Assembly (NCBI RefSeq): GCF_006175945.1
Contig: NZ_VAJL01000001.1
Span: forward strand, 1,426,001 to 1,490,000
Direction: 5' to 3'
Length of the DNA stretch: 64,000 nt
Origin: Chryseobacterium mulctrae
Lineage (GTDB): Bacteria > Bacteroidota > Bacteroidia > Flavobacteriales > Weeksellaceae
Part shown: positions 25,881-35,146 of the stretch, in pieces
Numbering within the stretch: position 1 is the stretch's first letter
Layout: each line of letters starts with the position of its first letter
Made by a program: the position numbers and the translations under genes
The notes under the pieces: model-generated
The model's input: only the letters and a program-made list of their open reading frames with translations
What the model was told of the DNA's origin: nothing
Database searches by the model: none

Positions 25881-28259
25881 ATGAAATTTAAAGTTGCTGC
25901 ACTTTCAGTTCTATTTTATACCGGCGCTTTTGCTCAGAATATTCAAAATAATCCGGGAAGCAATCACGGAAACAGGTTTGAACAGTTGGGAACCATTCTT
26001 CCTACGCCAAACGTTTACAGGACAGCATCAGGAGCTCCGGGACAGGCTTATTGGCAAAACAGAGCAGACTATGACATCACCGCATATCTGGATGAAGATA
26101 AAAGAAATCTGAAAGGTTCTGAAACAGTTACTTATCACAACAATTCACCCGATGATTTAGATTACATTTGGCTTCAGCTAGACGAAAACCAACAGTCAAC
26201 ATTAAATAAAGCTGATTATCAGTTCTCTTCTACCCTTCCGAAATCTTTGAATGATCAGCAGTTAAAGACTTCTGAGCTTCCGGTAAAAGATAATGGTTAC
26301 GGCGTAAATTTGGAAAAAGTAACTGATGCTTCAGGAAATCCTTTGAAATACACCGTCAACAAAACCATGATGCGCATTGATTTGCCTAAAGTTTTGAAGA
26401 AAGGCGAAAAATTTATCTTTAAAGTTGATTGGAACTACAATATTCCAAACAGAATAAAAATGGGAGGTCGTGGCGGTTACGAAAATTTCGCAGAAGACGG
26501 AAATGACCTGTACACCATTACACAATGGTTTCCTAGAATGTGTGTTTATAGTGATTTTCACGGATGGCAAAATCATCAGTTCACAGGAAGAGGTGAATTT
26601 GCTTTAGTTTTTGGAAATTATAAAGTTTCGATGAACGTTCCTGCCGATCACATTATTGGTGGTACCGGAGAATGTAAAAATTACGAACAGGTTCTTTCAT
26701 CAGAACAATTATCAAGATATAAAAAGTCCCAGACTTCGAACGAACCTGTAGAAATTGTGACTTTGGATGAAGCTAAAAAAGCAGAAAAAAATCACTCAAA
26801 ACAAAGAAAAACATGGGTTTTTGAAGCAAAAGATGTGAGAGATTTTGCCTGGACTTCTTCAAGAAAATTTGTTTGGGATGCCATGGGCGTTACCATTCCT
26901 GAAAACAATAATAAAGTAATGGCTATGAGTTTCTATCCTAAAGAAGCCTATGGTCTTTATAGAAAATATTCAACAAAAGCTATCGCTCATACGATTAAAA
27001 CATATTCAGAATTTACAATTCCTTATCCTTATCCGGTAGCGCAGTCTGTAGAAGCTTCAAATGGAATGGAATATCCGATGATTTGTTTCAACTTTGGAAG
27101 AACCGAAAAAGACGGAACTTATTCTGAAGGTACCAAAAACGGAATGATCGGTGTAATTATTCATGAAGTTGGGCACAATTTTTTCCCGATGATCATCAAT
27201 TCAGACGAAAGACAATGGAGCTGGATGGATGAAGGTTTAAATACATTTACAGAATATTTAACGGAAGAAAAATGGGACAATAAATTCCCTTCAAAACGTG
27301 GTCCGGCTTGGACGATCGTTGATTACATGAAACTTCCGAAAGACCAGCTTGAACCGATTATGAGTAATTCTGAAAATATTATTCAGTTTGGTCCGAATGC
27401 CTATTCAAAACCTGCGACAGGATTGAATATTCTTCGTGAAACCATTATGGGAAGAGAGCTTTTCGACAAAGCTTTTAAAACTTATTCTAAAAGATGGGCT
27501 TTCAAACATCCTGAACCTGCAGATTTTTTCAGAACAATGGAAGATGCAAGCGGTGAAGACTTAGATTGGTTCTGGAGAGGTTGGTTTTACGGAACAGATC
27601 CTGTAGATATTGCGATCGATAAAGTAACCATAGCAAGTCCGGATTTTAATACAATTTCAGAATCTGTTGAAGGAAAATATAAAGTAGAAGAACCACTACA
27701 AAATCCTTTTGAAGATATTTCAAAGATCCGAAACAGAGAAGATAAGACCATTAATTTTGAAGTGGAAAAAGACAAAGACCTTCAGGATTTTTATTATCGC
27801 TATGACCGTGGTCAGGAAAAAGTAGATACCAATAAAGAATACACTTTAAAAACAGAAGGAAATATAGCTTTAGACAAAAAAGAACAGGAAAAGCTTAAAA
27901 ACATCAATGCTTATCAAATTGACTTTGTAAATAAAGGAGGTTTGGTAATGCCTGTTATTCTTGAATTCACCTTTGAAGACGGTTCAAAATTAAGAGATAA
28001 ATCATCAGCTCAAATTTGGAGACACAATGAAAAGAAAATTTCAAAAACTTTCTATTTCGATAAAAAGTTAAGATCAATTCAACTCGATCCAATGAGAGAA
28101 ACTGCAGATATTGATACTTCAAACAACTTTTGGAGTAATGACGGCAGTTCTCCTGAAACTTCAAAATTCCATGTTTTCAAGGAAAAACAAAATGGAACTG
28201 TGAGAGGAGGCGCCAATGGAAAGGTCAATCCGATGCAGGCTGCAGGAAAGAAAAACTAA
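25881..28259 (+). CDS. Secreted M1-family zinc metallopeptidase
   Basis: Peptidase of 792 residues with a signal peptide (MKFKVAALSVLFYTGAFAQ). The gluzincin site HEVGHNFFP (about 427) is followed by the third zinc ligand in WMDEGLNTFTEYL (about 446-458). GMEYP (about 394) stands in place of the usual GAMEN substrate-binding motif, as often seen in the bacteroidetal branch. Aminopeptidase activity in the periplasm or at the surface is expected. The C-terminal 200 residues are a less conserved beta-rich region ending in a Gly/Asn/Lys-rich tail. Only 11 bases separate it from the HxlR gene, but the functions are unrelated. Confidence 0.92.
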   Translation: MKFKVAALSVLFYTGAFAQNIQNNPGSNHGNRFEQLGTILPTPNVYRTASGAPGQAYWQNRADYDITAYLDEDKRNLKGSETVTYHNNSPDDLDYIWLQLDENQQSTLNKADYQFSSTLPKSLNDQQLKTSELPVKDNGYGVNLEKVTDASGNPLKYTVNKTMMRIDLPKVLKKGEKFIFKVDWNYNIPNRIKMGGRGGYENFAEDGNDLYTITQWFPRMCVYSDFHGWQNHQFTGRGEFALVFGNYKVSMNVPADHIIGGTGECKNYEQVLSSEQLSRYKKSQTSNEPVEIVTLDEAKKAEKNHSKQRKTWVFEAKDVRDFAWTSSRKFVWDAMGVTIPENNNKVMAMSFYPKEAYGLYRKYSTKAIAHTIKTYSEFTIPYPYPVAQSVEASNGMEYPMICFNFGRTEKDGTYSEGTKNGMIGVIIHEVGHNFFPMIINSDERQWSWMDEGLNTFTEYLTEEKWDNKFPSKRGPAWTIVDYMKLPKDQLEPIMSNSENIIQFGPNAYSKPATGLNILRETIMGRELFDKAFKTYSKRWAFKHPEPADFFRTMEDASGEDLDWFWRGWFYGTDPVDIAIDKVTIASPDFNTISESVEGKYKVEEPLQNPFEDISKIRNREDKTINFEVEKDKDLQDFYYRYDRGQEKVDTNKEYTLKTEGNIALDKKEQEKLKNINAYQIDFVNKGGLVMPVILEFTFEDGSKLRDKSSAQIWRHNEKKISKTFYFDKKLRSIQLDPMRETADIDTSNNFWSNDGSSPETSKFHVFKEKQNGTVRGGANGKVNPMQAAGKKN

Positions 28260-28270
28260 AATTTAATAGA

Positions 28271-28299
28271 AAGTTCACTTATAACAGGTGGACTTTTTT
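28271..28299 (+). terminator. Terminator after the M1 peptidase
   Basis: AAGTTCAC pairs with GTGGACTT (one mismatch) around a 9-base loop, followed by T6. Confidence 0.6.
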
Positions 28300-28372
28300 C
28301 TGCCAAAATTTCACAATCCGTCTCAAAAGTCTGCCAAAATTTTAAAAACCTCCTCTTGGCATACAATTAGAC
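28300..28372 (+). promoter_or_regulatory. groES upstream region with repeated TGCCAA and inverted TTGGCA
   Basis: The 12-mer CTGCCAAAATTT occurs twice (28300-28311 and 28331-28342), and TGCCAA (28332-28337) is mirrored by TTGGCA (28356-28361). The spacing and symmetry suggest a regulator site or promoter element of the chaperonin operon. No CIRCE element is present. A resemblance to a sigma-54 -24/-12 promoter (TTGGCATACAATTAGA) exists but the -12 half is poor. Confidence 0.4.
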
Positions 28373-28410
28373 AATTACAACACAGAAATAATTAAAAAAT
28401 AAAACATATT

Positions 28411-28689
28411 ATGTCAGTAAACTTTAAACCATTAGCAGACAGAGTTTTGATCGAGCCGATCGCTGCAGAAACTAAAACAGCTTCAGGTATTATTATTCCA
28501 GACACCGCAAAAGAGAAACCTCAAGAAGGTACTGTAGTAGCAGTAGGTCCTGGTAAAAAAGATGAGCCTACAACTGTACAAGTAGGTGACAAAGTTCTTT
28601 ATGGAAAATATTCAGGTTCTGAATTAAAATTAGACGGAAAAGATTTCTTGATCGTTAAGGAAGCTGATCTTTTAGGAATTATTGGATAA
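28411..28689 (+). CDS. groES: Co-chaperonin GroES
   Basis: Co-chaperonin of 92 residues that caps the GroEL ring. It has the family start [12 protein letters not shown], the mobile-loop region [20 protein letters not shown] (about 17-36) and the conserved [14 protein letters not shown] near the C-terminus. Its length is normal. groEL follows after 100 bases, which contain a hairpin. Confidence 0.97.
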   Translation: MSVNFKPLADRVLIEPIAAETKTASGIIIPDTAKEKPQEGTVVAVGPGKKDEPTTVQVGDKVLYGKYSGSELKLDGKDFLIVKEADLLGIIG

Positions 28690-28710
28690 TTAATTGTAAA
28701 AAGTAAAACG

Positions 28711-28744
28711 TATTCACGTAAAATGATTTTAATTTTCGTGAATA
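28711..28744 (+). promoter_or_regulatory. Hairpin between groES and groEL
   Basis: TATTCACG pairs with CGTGAATA, extended inward by AAAAT/ATTTT with one bulged base. No T tract follows, so it is more likely an RNA stability or processing element than a terminator. A repeated CATTAATACA (28751-28760 and 28773-28782) follows before the groEL start. Confidence 0.5.
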
Positions 28745-28756
28745 TAAATTCATTAA

Positions 28757-30415
<1,659 letters not shown>

Positions 30416-30445
30416 CAGCGTGTCGCTGAGACAATTTAATATACT

Positions 30446-30477
30446 AACCGTTCTGCTTTTGTGGAGCGGTTTTTTTA
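30446..30477 (+). terminator. Terminator of groES-groEL
   Basis: AACCGTTC pairs with GAGCGGTT (one G-T pair) around a 10-base loop, followed by a T tract. Confidence 0.9.
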
Positions 30478-30521
30478 TGGTTTCCCGTAAGGAAATAATA
30501 TATTTATATTTTATATTTGAT

Positions 30522-30620
30522 GATTAACAAATAGATAGCTAAAATTGAAACAACATTAGCGCAATATCTATTGTCATTATTGACTCAACGCGTAACTTAG
30601 AAAGTTAGCTGACATTATTA
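30522..30620 (+). repeat. attC-like structured repeat 1, upstream of the DUF2971 gene
   Basis: GATTAAC (30522-30528) and GTTAGCT (30604-30610) lie at the two ends of a foldable stretch: AATAGATA/TATCTATT and GCTA/TAGC pair inside it. It shares the 12-mer GCTAAAATTGAA and an end motif GTTAnCTGnCATT with the stretch at 34415-34515. The layout resembles integron attC sites (RYYYAAC ... GTTRRRY, 60-140 bases), although the outer boxes are not perfect. The 30416-30668 gap contains no gene apart from this and the groEL terminator. Confidence 0.5.
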
Positions 30621-30668
30621 GAACGACACCCCTATCAATAATTAACTCAATCCATATTCAAACTAGGT

Positions 30669-31880
30669 ATGATAGCAGAAATGAACAATATACTAAACTA
30701 TATAAATAACTATTCCAATAATATCAATAATACAAATGCAATACAAGCAACTAATGAATTTTTAAAAAATTACAAATCATGGAAAAAAGTTATTGGTCAT
30801 TTAATTCAAGGTAATGACGGAGAAAGAGAATATGGGAATGTGTTAATTATTTTTTCAGCAGCAATTTCTGAATTACAAACTATTTCAGAAAATAATATCA
30901 TAATATTAAAAGATGAGATAATCGATTATGAGCTGCGTGTCAAATATATGTTTAATATCAAACTATCTGTTTATTTTAATCTTGGATATAATTGGCAAAA
31001 ACTAGGAATCAAATATATTAATTATGCTATTGACGCATTTAAGAAGTATATATTTTACCAATTAACCCTTTCAAATCATACAAGCTATAGTAATATATCT
31101 TGCTTTGCATTTAGAAGTACTTCTAAATTTCTGTATCAATCGTTAATAAATGAAACATTAAACCTTTCATCACCTATAACTTTCAACGACCTATTTGATT
31201 GTCCTATAATCGAATTAATGAATAATGAAGATGAAACTTCTCAATTAATCAGACAAGCATATTTAAGTGGAGTAAGAATCGCTTGCTTTGTGAAAAATGA
31301 AAAATTACCATATTCCAATAACGAAAATGATCTTCCAATAACAAACCATAAAAAAAATACTAGAGATAAAAAGGAATATCTTAATGAATTAATGTGGTCA
31401 CATTATGCAGATTCTCATATGGGAATATGTATAAAATATAATCTACCCAGTTCACTAACTTCTTCTAGTGGTGAAAATGACTTTGTAACTTACTTTAAAG
31501 ATGTGGAATATAGTTCGAGTTTAAAACACTATAGTAAACAATCAAGTATACAAATAAATGAAGCATTTTTTGTAAAAGGAAAATCCTGGAAATATGAAAA
31601 TGAATTGAGATTTTTATACTACAATCCAAATAATCGAGATTTGCATATTTCTATTCCCATACAAAATTCTATAGAAGCAATTTATTTTGGTGTCAAATGT
31701 TCTGAAAAAGACAAAGAAACCATAAAAAATATACTTAGAGACAAAAAATGTTTTTATAGAAAAACAAAATTAATAGATAATAAACTACAAGATATAATAG
31801 AGGAAAGGGAAATCAAATTCTATCAGATGGAAATGAATAAAAAAGTTTTCGGGGAAATAAAAGCTGTTAGAATCTCTTAA
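30669..31880 (+). CDS. DUF2971 family protein
   Basis: Protein of 403 residues. The N-terminal 160 residues are helical, without a recognised domain. The C-terminal half (about 165-370) is DUF2971: FRSTSKFLYQSL, then MWSHYADSHMGICIKY (about 248-263), VKYS-like EYSSSL, and KSWKYENELRFLYY (about 308-321) before an IYFGVKCS motif. The biochemical function of DUF2971 is unknown; such genes are scattered and often lie in variable islands. The gene is clearly more AT-rich than groEL, lies between two attC-like repeats and beside an IS element, so acquisition by transfer is likely. A second ATG at codon 5 is an alternative start. Confidence 0.8.
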   Translation: MIAEMNNILNYINNYSNNINNTNAIQATNEFLKNYKSWKKVIGHLIQGNDGEREYGNVLIIFSAAISELQTISENNIIILKDEIIDYELRVKYMFNIKLSVYFNLGYNWQKLGIKYINYAIDAFKKYIFYQLTLSNHTSYSNISCFAFRSTSKFLYQSLINETLNLSSPITFNDLFDCPIIELMNNEDETSQLIRQAYLSGVRIACFVKNEKLPYSNNENDLPITNHKKNTRDKKEYLNELMWSHYADSHMGICIKYNLPSSLTSSSGENDFVTYFKDVEYSSSLKHYSKQSSIQINEAFFVKGKSWKYENELRFLYYNPNNRDLHISIPIQNSIEAIYFGVKCSEKDKETIKNILRDKKCFYRKTKLIDNKLQDIIEEREIKFYQMEMNKKVFGEIKAVRIS

Positions 31881-31881
31881 A

Positions 31882-31897
31882 TAATAACGTCAGCTAA
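31882..31897 (-). repeat. 16-bp inverted partner of the motif at 30605-30620
   Basis: On the minus strand this reads TTAGCTGACGTTATTA; the plus-strand copy at 30605-30620 is TTAGCTGACATTATTA (15 of 16 identical). The two face each other across the DUF2971 gene, one base after its stop. Confidence 0.75.
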
Positions 31898-32013
31898 TAG
31901 CTAAGTTTTCGTTGCGTGCGAAGCACGAACAATGAAAACCCTGTTGAACGGAAGCTTCGGGAGCTTTTTTCAGCATTATGGGTTTACCGACGAAGGATTT
32001 TAAAGATATACAG

Positions 32014-32040
32014 GAGACTTTCAGAAAGGTCTCTTTTTTT
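32014..32040 (+). terminator. Hairpin with T tract near the IS91-like element end
   Basis: GAGACTTT pairs with AAGGTCTC (one G-T pair), loop CAGA, then T7. A weaker AAGCT/AGCTT hairpin with T6 lies about 60 bases upstream, and CGTGC-GAA-GCACG lies about 100 bases upstream. They may belong to the terminal structure of the transposable element. Confidence 0.6.
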
Positions 32041-32118
32041 GTGGGTGAATTTGATGGTTTTTCTTGGTTTTATCGTGTTTTCCTTCACTTTTAGGCATAA
32101 ATACCCTTACCCAAAATG

Positions 32119-33411
32119 CTAGATTTTTGGCTTTTCAAAGTTTTGGCTCATCTCCAAAAACCAAAGGGGCGGACCGCGCAAATCGAACGTTGCAATCGTT
32201 ACCAAATTCCCAACTTTGCAGCAACTACATTTCGGCTGAAAAGTTTTGGGTGGAAATTTTCCTTTGGGCTGAATGCCTAAATTCTGTTGCAGATTTTTTA
32301 GCTTCATTCGTTTCCATGTGCTGCTGAGAAAACCGTAATGGCGGATTTTCACAAATCTTTTCGGCAAAATATGCATCGCAAAACGGCGGATAAACTCCTC
32401 ATGGCTCAAAACCATCTGCTTTTTGATGCCTTTTTGGCGGTAATCTTTGTACTCCAACGTTACATTTTCCGCATCAACTTTCCTGATTCTCTGGTTGCTG
32501 ATCGCGATTTTGTGCGTATATCTTCCCAAATATTCCACCACAGATTTCGGGCTGCCAAAGGGTTTTTTAGCGAAAACTACCCAAGGTTTTTCCCAAAGTT
32601 TTTGTCTGAGTTTTTCATAAGTTTCTGCTTCATTTTTTCGGTTTTCAAATTGATTTTCATCATTTTCCGTCTGATTTTTATTACATTTTAATGATAACCG
32701 AACCTTCAGCTTCTCACAAAATTTAGCCCTGAAAACTTTGCTCAAAGCCTTTACAGGAAACAAAAAATTACCGTCGCTTCTGATGTTTTTCCAAACTCCG
32801 TTTTCATCCACGCCGCCACCCGGAACGATGCAGTGCAAATGCGGATGCAGACTCAGATTCTGTCCCCAAGTATGCAAAATAGCGATCATTCCCATTTTTA
32901 AACCTCGATTTTCACCAAAGGTTTGCAGCGTTTCCCAAGCCGATTCAAATAAAATATCATACAACATTTTCGGAGCATGAAGTGCGGTTTTGTTCAGCAC
33001 TTCCGGAACGGTAAAAACCACGTGAAAATAAGGCACTGGAAGCAGTTCGGTTTCCCGGTTTTCAATCCATTTTTCGCGGTTTTTGCCCTGACATTTCGGG
33101 CAGTGCCGGTTTCGGCAGGAGTTGTAGCTGATGCTGATATTTCCGCATTCGTCACAAGCGTCAATATGACCGCCCAAAGCCGATGTACGGCACTTTTTTA
33201 ACGCAAATAAAGTTCTTAATTGCCAGGAATTTAATCCTAAATTTTCTAGTTTTGAACCTAAAATATTCAACACATCTGCGACTTCGTATCGAGGTTGAGA
33301 TTCAGGTTGAGCAGACTGTATTTTTGAGATTTCTAAACGTTGATTTTCATTAAATTTAAAGCTTGAATTTTGGCTTTTAACAAATTCAAAACCAACTACT
33401 TCGCTCTGCAT
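32119..33411 (-). CDS. IS91-family HUH (Y1-type) transposase
   Basis: Protein of 430 residues. An N-terminal zinc-binding region has CDECGN and CRNRHCPKC (about 84-105). The HUH metal site reads LHPHLHCIVPGGG (about 180-192), and the conserved VVEYLGRYTHKIAISN (about 288-303) carries the candidate catalytic tyrosine. It nicks and joins single DNA strands in rolling-circle transposition. Its first 16 bases overlap the end of the recombinase gene, so the two are probably translated together. No frameshift or stop is seen, so it may be active. Confidence 0.9.
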   Translation of the reverse strand: MQSEVVGFEFVKSQNSSFKFNENQRLEISKIQSAQPESQPRYEVADVLNILGSKLENLGLNSWQLRTLFALKKCRTSALGGHIDACDECGNISISYNSCRNRHCPKCQGKNREKWIENRETELLPVPYFHVVFTVPEVLNKTALHAPKMLYDILFESAWETLQTFGENRGLKMGMIAILHTWGQNLSLHPHLHCIVPGGGVDENGVWKNIRSDGNFLFPVKALSKVFRAKFCEKLKVRLSLKCNKNQTENDENQFENRKNEAETYEKLRQKLWEKPWVVFAKKPFGSPKSVVEYLGRYTHKIAISNQRIRKVDAENVTLEYKDYRQKGIKKQMVLSHEEFIRRFAMHILPKRFVKIRHYGFLSSTWKRMKLKNLQQNLGIQPKGKFPPKTFQPKCSCCKVGNLVTIATFDLRGPPLWFLEMSQNFEKPKI

Positions 33412-34277
33412 TCCTCAAACAAAGTATCCAGTGGAGAGAAGAGTTTTTGGGTAGAAAGTTGGGCGATTTGAAGGTAAACGAGGGTCGTTTCGATGTTTTC
33501 GTGGCCGAGGAGATTTTTGATGCTCACAATGTTCATCCCATCCTCCAAAAGATGCGTCGCAAAACTGTGCCGAAGCGTATGAACACTCACTTCTTTCAAT
33601 ATTTTTGCCGTTTTTGAAGCCTGTTTCACCGCCCATTGTACGCCACGTTGCGAATATCTTGAATCGAATTCTCCACCTGCACGATTTGCTCGAGGTTCTC
33701 CAAAGAGAAAATCTTCCGGTTTTTCCGCTTCAATATATTTTTTCAAACCCCGAATCAAATGTTCCGACAAAGGCAAATAGCGGTCTTTTTTGCCTTTTCC
33801 CTGAACCACTTTCAGCTGTTTTCGGTAAAAATCCAAATCGCATAAACGGAGATTTCTGACCTCCAGACAGCGCAATCCGCAACCGTAAAGCAACCCGATT
33901 AAGATTTTATGTTTTAAAAGTTTACAGCATGACAACATCTGCCAAACCTCCTGTTTACTGAGCACAACAGGCAGTTTTTTCTCTTTTTTAATTTCCGGAA
34001 GACTTAGATAATCGTAGCTCAAACCTTCCGATTTCAACAGAAACCGAAGTCCGTAAACCGTGTGTTTAAAATACGATTGCGAGGGTGATCTTGATTTTTT
34101 CTGAAGGTAAAAAAGGTAATCGTGGATCTGCTCAGGATCCAATTCTGTCGGGATTTTCCCGAAATGCAGCGACACCGCCGCGACGTGTCTGGAGTAATTA
34201 TTGAACGTGCTCTGACTGCGTCCCAACACCGAAACCGTACGTTCAAAACGGCTTAAAAGTTCTGTAAAACCAGGCAC
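33396..34277 (-). CDS. Tyrosine recombinase (phage integrase family) of the IS91-like element
   Basis: Recombinase of 293 residues with an N-terminal SAM-like DNA-binding domain (about 1-90) and a catalytic domain containing all expected residues: Arg in CGLRCLEVRNL (about 147), HTLRH (about 246), GHENIETTLVYLQ (about 270, with nucleophilic Tyr). It resembles XerC/D in size. It lies directly upstream of the HUH transposase and overlaps it by 16 bases, so it belongs to the element rather than to an integron. It is not an IntI integrase as far as the motifs show. Confidence 0.9.
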   Translation of the reverse strand: MPGFTELLSRFERTVSVLGRSQSTFNNYSRHVAAVSLHFGKIPTELDPEQIHDYLFYLQKKSRSPSQSYFKHTVYGLRFLLKSEGLSYDYLSLPEIKKEKKLPVVLSKQEVWQMLSCCKLLKHKILIGLLYGCGLRCLEVRNLRLCDLDFYRKQLKVVQGKGKKDRYLPLSEHLIRGLKKYIEAEKPEDFLFGEPRANRAGGEFDSRYSQRGVQWAVKQASKTAKILKEVSVHTLRHSFATHLLEDGMNIVSIKNLLGHENIETTLVYLQIAQLSTQKLFSPLDTLFEECRAK

Positions 34278-34414
34278 TTCGCGCTTTGCCTGATTGATGA
34301 TTTTGTTTTCTCTGAGCTCGTCTAAACTCTTTTTTTTGTAGCCATTCTATTGATTTTTTAATTAACTTTACAAAGTAACTGATTTATGCGATTGGGAAAG
34401 CTACCGAAGGTTTA

Positions 34415-34515
34415 GTTCAACAGCAATTTGGCGCAATGGCGGGTTAAGGCTAAAATTGAAGTTTCGGCTTTCTATTCCGCCACTGACGCCAAGCCCCGAA
34501 ACGTTAACTGTCATT
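34415..34515 (+). repeat. attC-like structured repeat 2, beside the IS91-like element
   Basis: GTTCAAC (34415-34421, a fit to RYYYAAC) begins a strong hairpin: TTGGCG (34428-34433) pairs with CGCCAA (34487-34492), and GGCGG (34438-34442) with CCGCC (34477-34481). It ends with GTTAACTGTCATT (34503-34515). It shares GCTAAAATTGAA and the end motif with the repeat at 30522-30620. Size (95 bases between outer boxes), twin stems and end boxes resemble an integron attC site. The last box (GTTAACT) deviates from GTTRRRY at one position. Confidence 0.55.
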
Positions 34516-34578
34516 GTAAAACGAACAGAACATTATTCTATTACCTGATAGATTAATAAAGACAAATCCCAACTCTCG

Positions 34579-34683
34579 TCAGGATTTCTCATCTATTTTA
34601 AAATCAAATAATTCTTGCGGATGAACTTCTAAGCCTTTAGCTAGCTCCTGAATTGTTGAAATCCTTAAATTAATTTCACCTGC
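34579..34683 (-). pseudogene. C-terminal remnant of an XRE-family helix-turn-helix regulator
   Basis: On the minus strand the frame reads GEINLRISTIQELAKGL, then EVHPQELFDFKIDEKS and a stop. This is the recognisable end of a Cro/CI-type HTH protein (recognition helix, then the typical VHPxELF segment). There is no start codon: upstream the frame runs into the palindrome at 34685-34708 and stops. The front of the gene was apparently lost at that repeat. It may once have controlled the neighbouring nuclease. Confidence 0.6.
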
Positions 34684-34684
34684 T

Positions 34685-34751
34685 GTGCAAAGTCACCCGA
34701 CTTTGGGCAATTAAAATCAATCACTAAACCACTCAACATATTAAGTGGTTT
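34685..34751 (+). repeat. Palindrome-plus-terminator repeat, copy 1
   Basis: CAAAGTC (34688-34694) pairs with GACTTTG (34699-34705); 20 bases later AAACCACT (34726-34733) pairs with AGTGGTTT (34744-34751) followed by a T-rich tract. The same two-part layout recurs at 35805-35868 in the same orientation, on the other side of the nuclease locus. Confidence 0.65.
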
Positions 34752-34795
34752 ATTTTTAATAATCCGTAAATTTATACTGCCTGATATTTAAAATT

Positions 34796-35146
34796 ATGTC
34801 AATCTTCGAATATGATCATTTTGATAGCCCCTTAAAAGTTGGTGATAACAATCCCCATATGCAAAAATGTGTCTTTTGTCAAAACAAATTAGAAGTGTTT
34901 TCAATAAATGATTATTGGAGTATTGATTTACAAGAAATTTATAGCTTCCATCAATTAGGAAAGAGCTGGTGTTACGAAGAAGGAATGGATGAAGAAATGT
35001 GGGAACTTGATCTTTCTAGATATTCGTGTGAAGTATATTTTCATCACTGTAATAAATGTGGCTGGTGGAGAATAATAAAGGATGTGACTGTTAGTGCTAA
35101 AGTATGGCAGTTATGGCAATTTTCTATGGCACAGCAGGTCTATTGA
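34796..35146 (+). CDS. Zinc-ribbon-like N-terminal part of a split Mrr-type nuclease
   Basis: Product of 116 residues with two Cys pairs, KCVFC (about 22-26) and HCNKCGWW (about 82-89), which could form a zinc ribbon. No enzyme motif is seen. The end (VWQLWQF, then SMAQQVY) overlaps the next frame, where IFYGTAGLLKKLDL fits as the natural continuation. One extra T in the run at 35120-35123 would join the two frames into one protein of about 295 residues. I read this as the 5' half of a frameshifted nuclease gene; two overlapping genes remain possible. Confidence 0.6.
   Translation: MSIFEYDHFDSPLKVGDNNPHMQKCVFCQNKLEVFSINDYWSIDLQEIYSFHQLGKSWCYEEGMDEEMWELDLSRYSCEVYFHHCNKCGWWRIIKDVTVSAKVWQLWQFSMAQQVY

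Larger units (their letters stand above)
32119..34277 (-). mobile_element. IS91-like element with tyrosine recombinase and HUH transposase (core; ends not resolved)
   Basis: Two overlapping minus-strand genes, a tyrosine recombinase and an IS91-type transposase, form the core. Base composition is visibly richer in G and C than the flanks. IS91-type elements move by rolling-circle replication and have no terminal inverted repeats or target duplications, so the ends cannot be read directly. They probably lie between the DUF2971 stop region (31900) and the attC-like repeat at 34415. Some IS91 relatives carry an upstream tyrosine recombinase; this is one of that layout. Confidence 0.85.

Noticed and set aside
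28356..28372. Sigma-54 promoter upstream of groES
   Set aside because: The -24 half TTGGCA fits, but the -12 half lacks the GC, and no activator or rpoN context is visible. Kept only as a weak regulatory note.
31916..32122. 68-codon plus-strand frame between the DUF2971 gene and the transposase
   Set aside because: It crosses a terminator hairpin and lies in the probable end of the IS91-like element; residue mix is not protein-like.
32338..32691. 117-codon plus-strand frame inside the transposase gene
   Set aside because: It is the complement of a convincing HUH transposase with all motifs, so it is a by-product.
33396..34277. Integron integrase identity for the tyrosine recombinase
   Set aside because: It overlaps the IS91-type transposase and resembles general XerC/D-type recombinases; no IntI-specific insertion was recognised.
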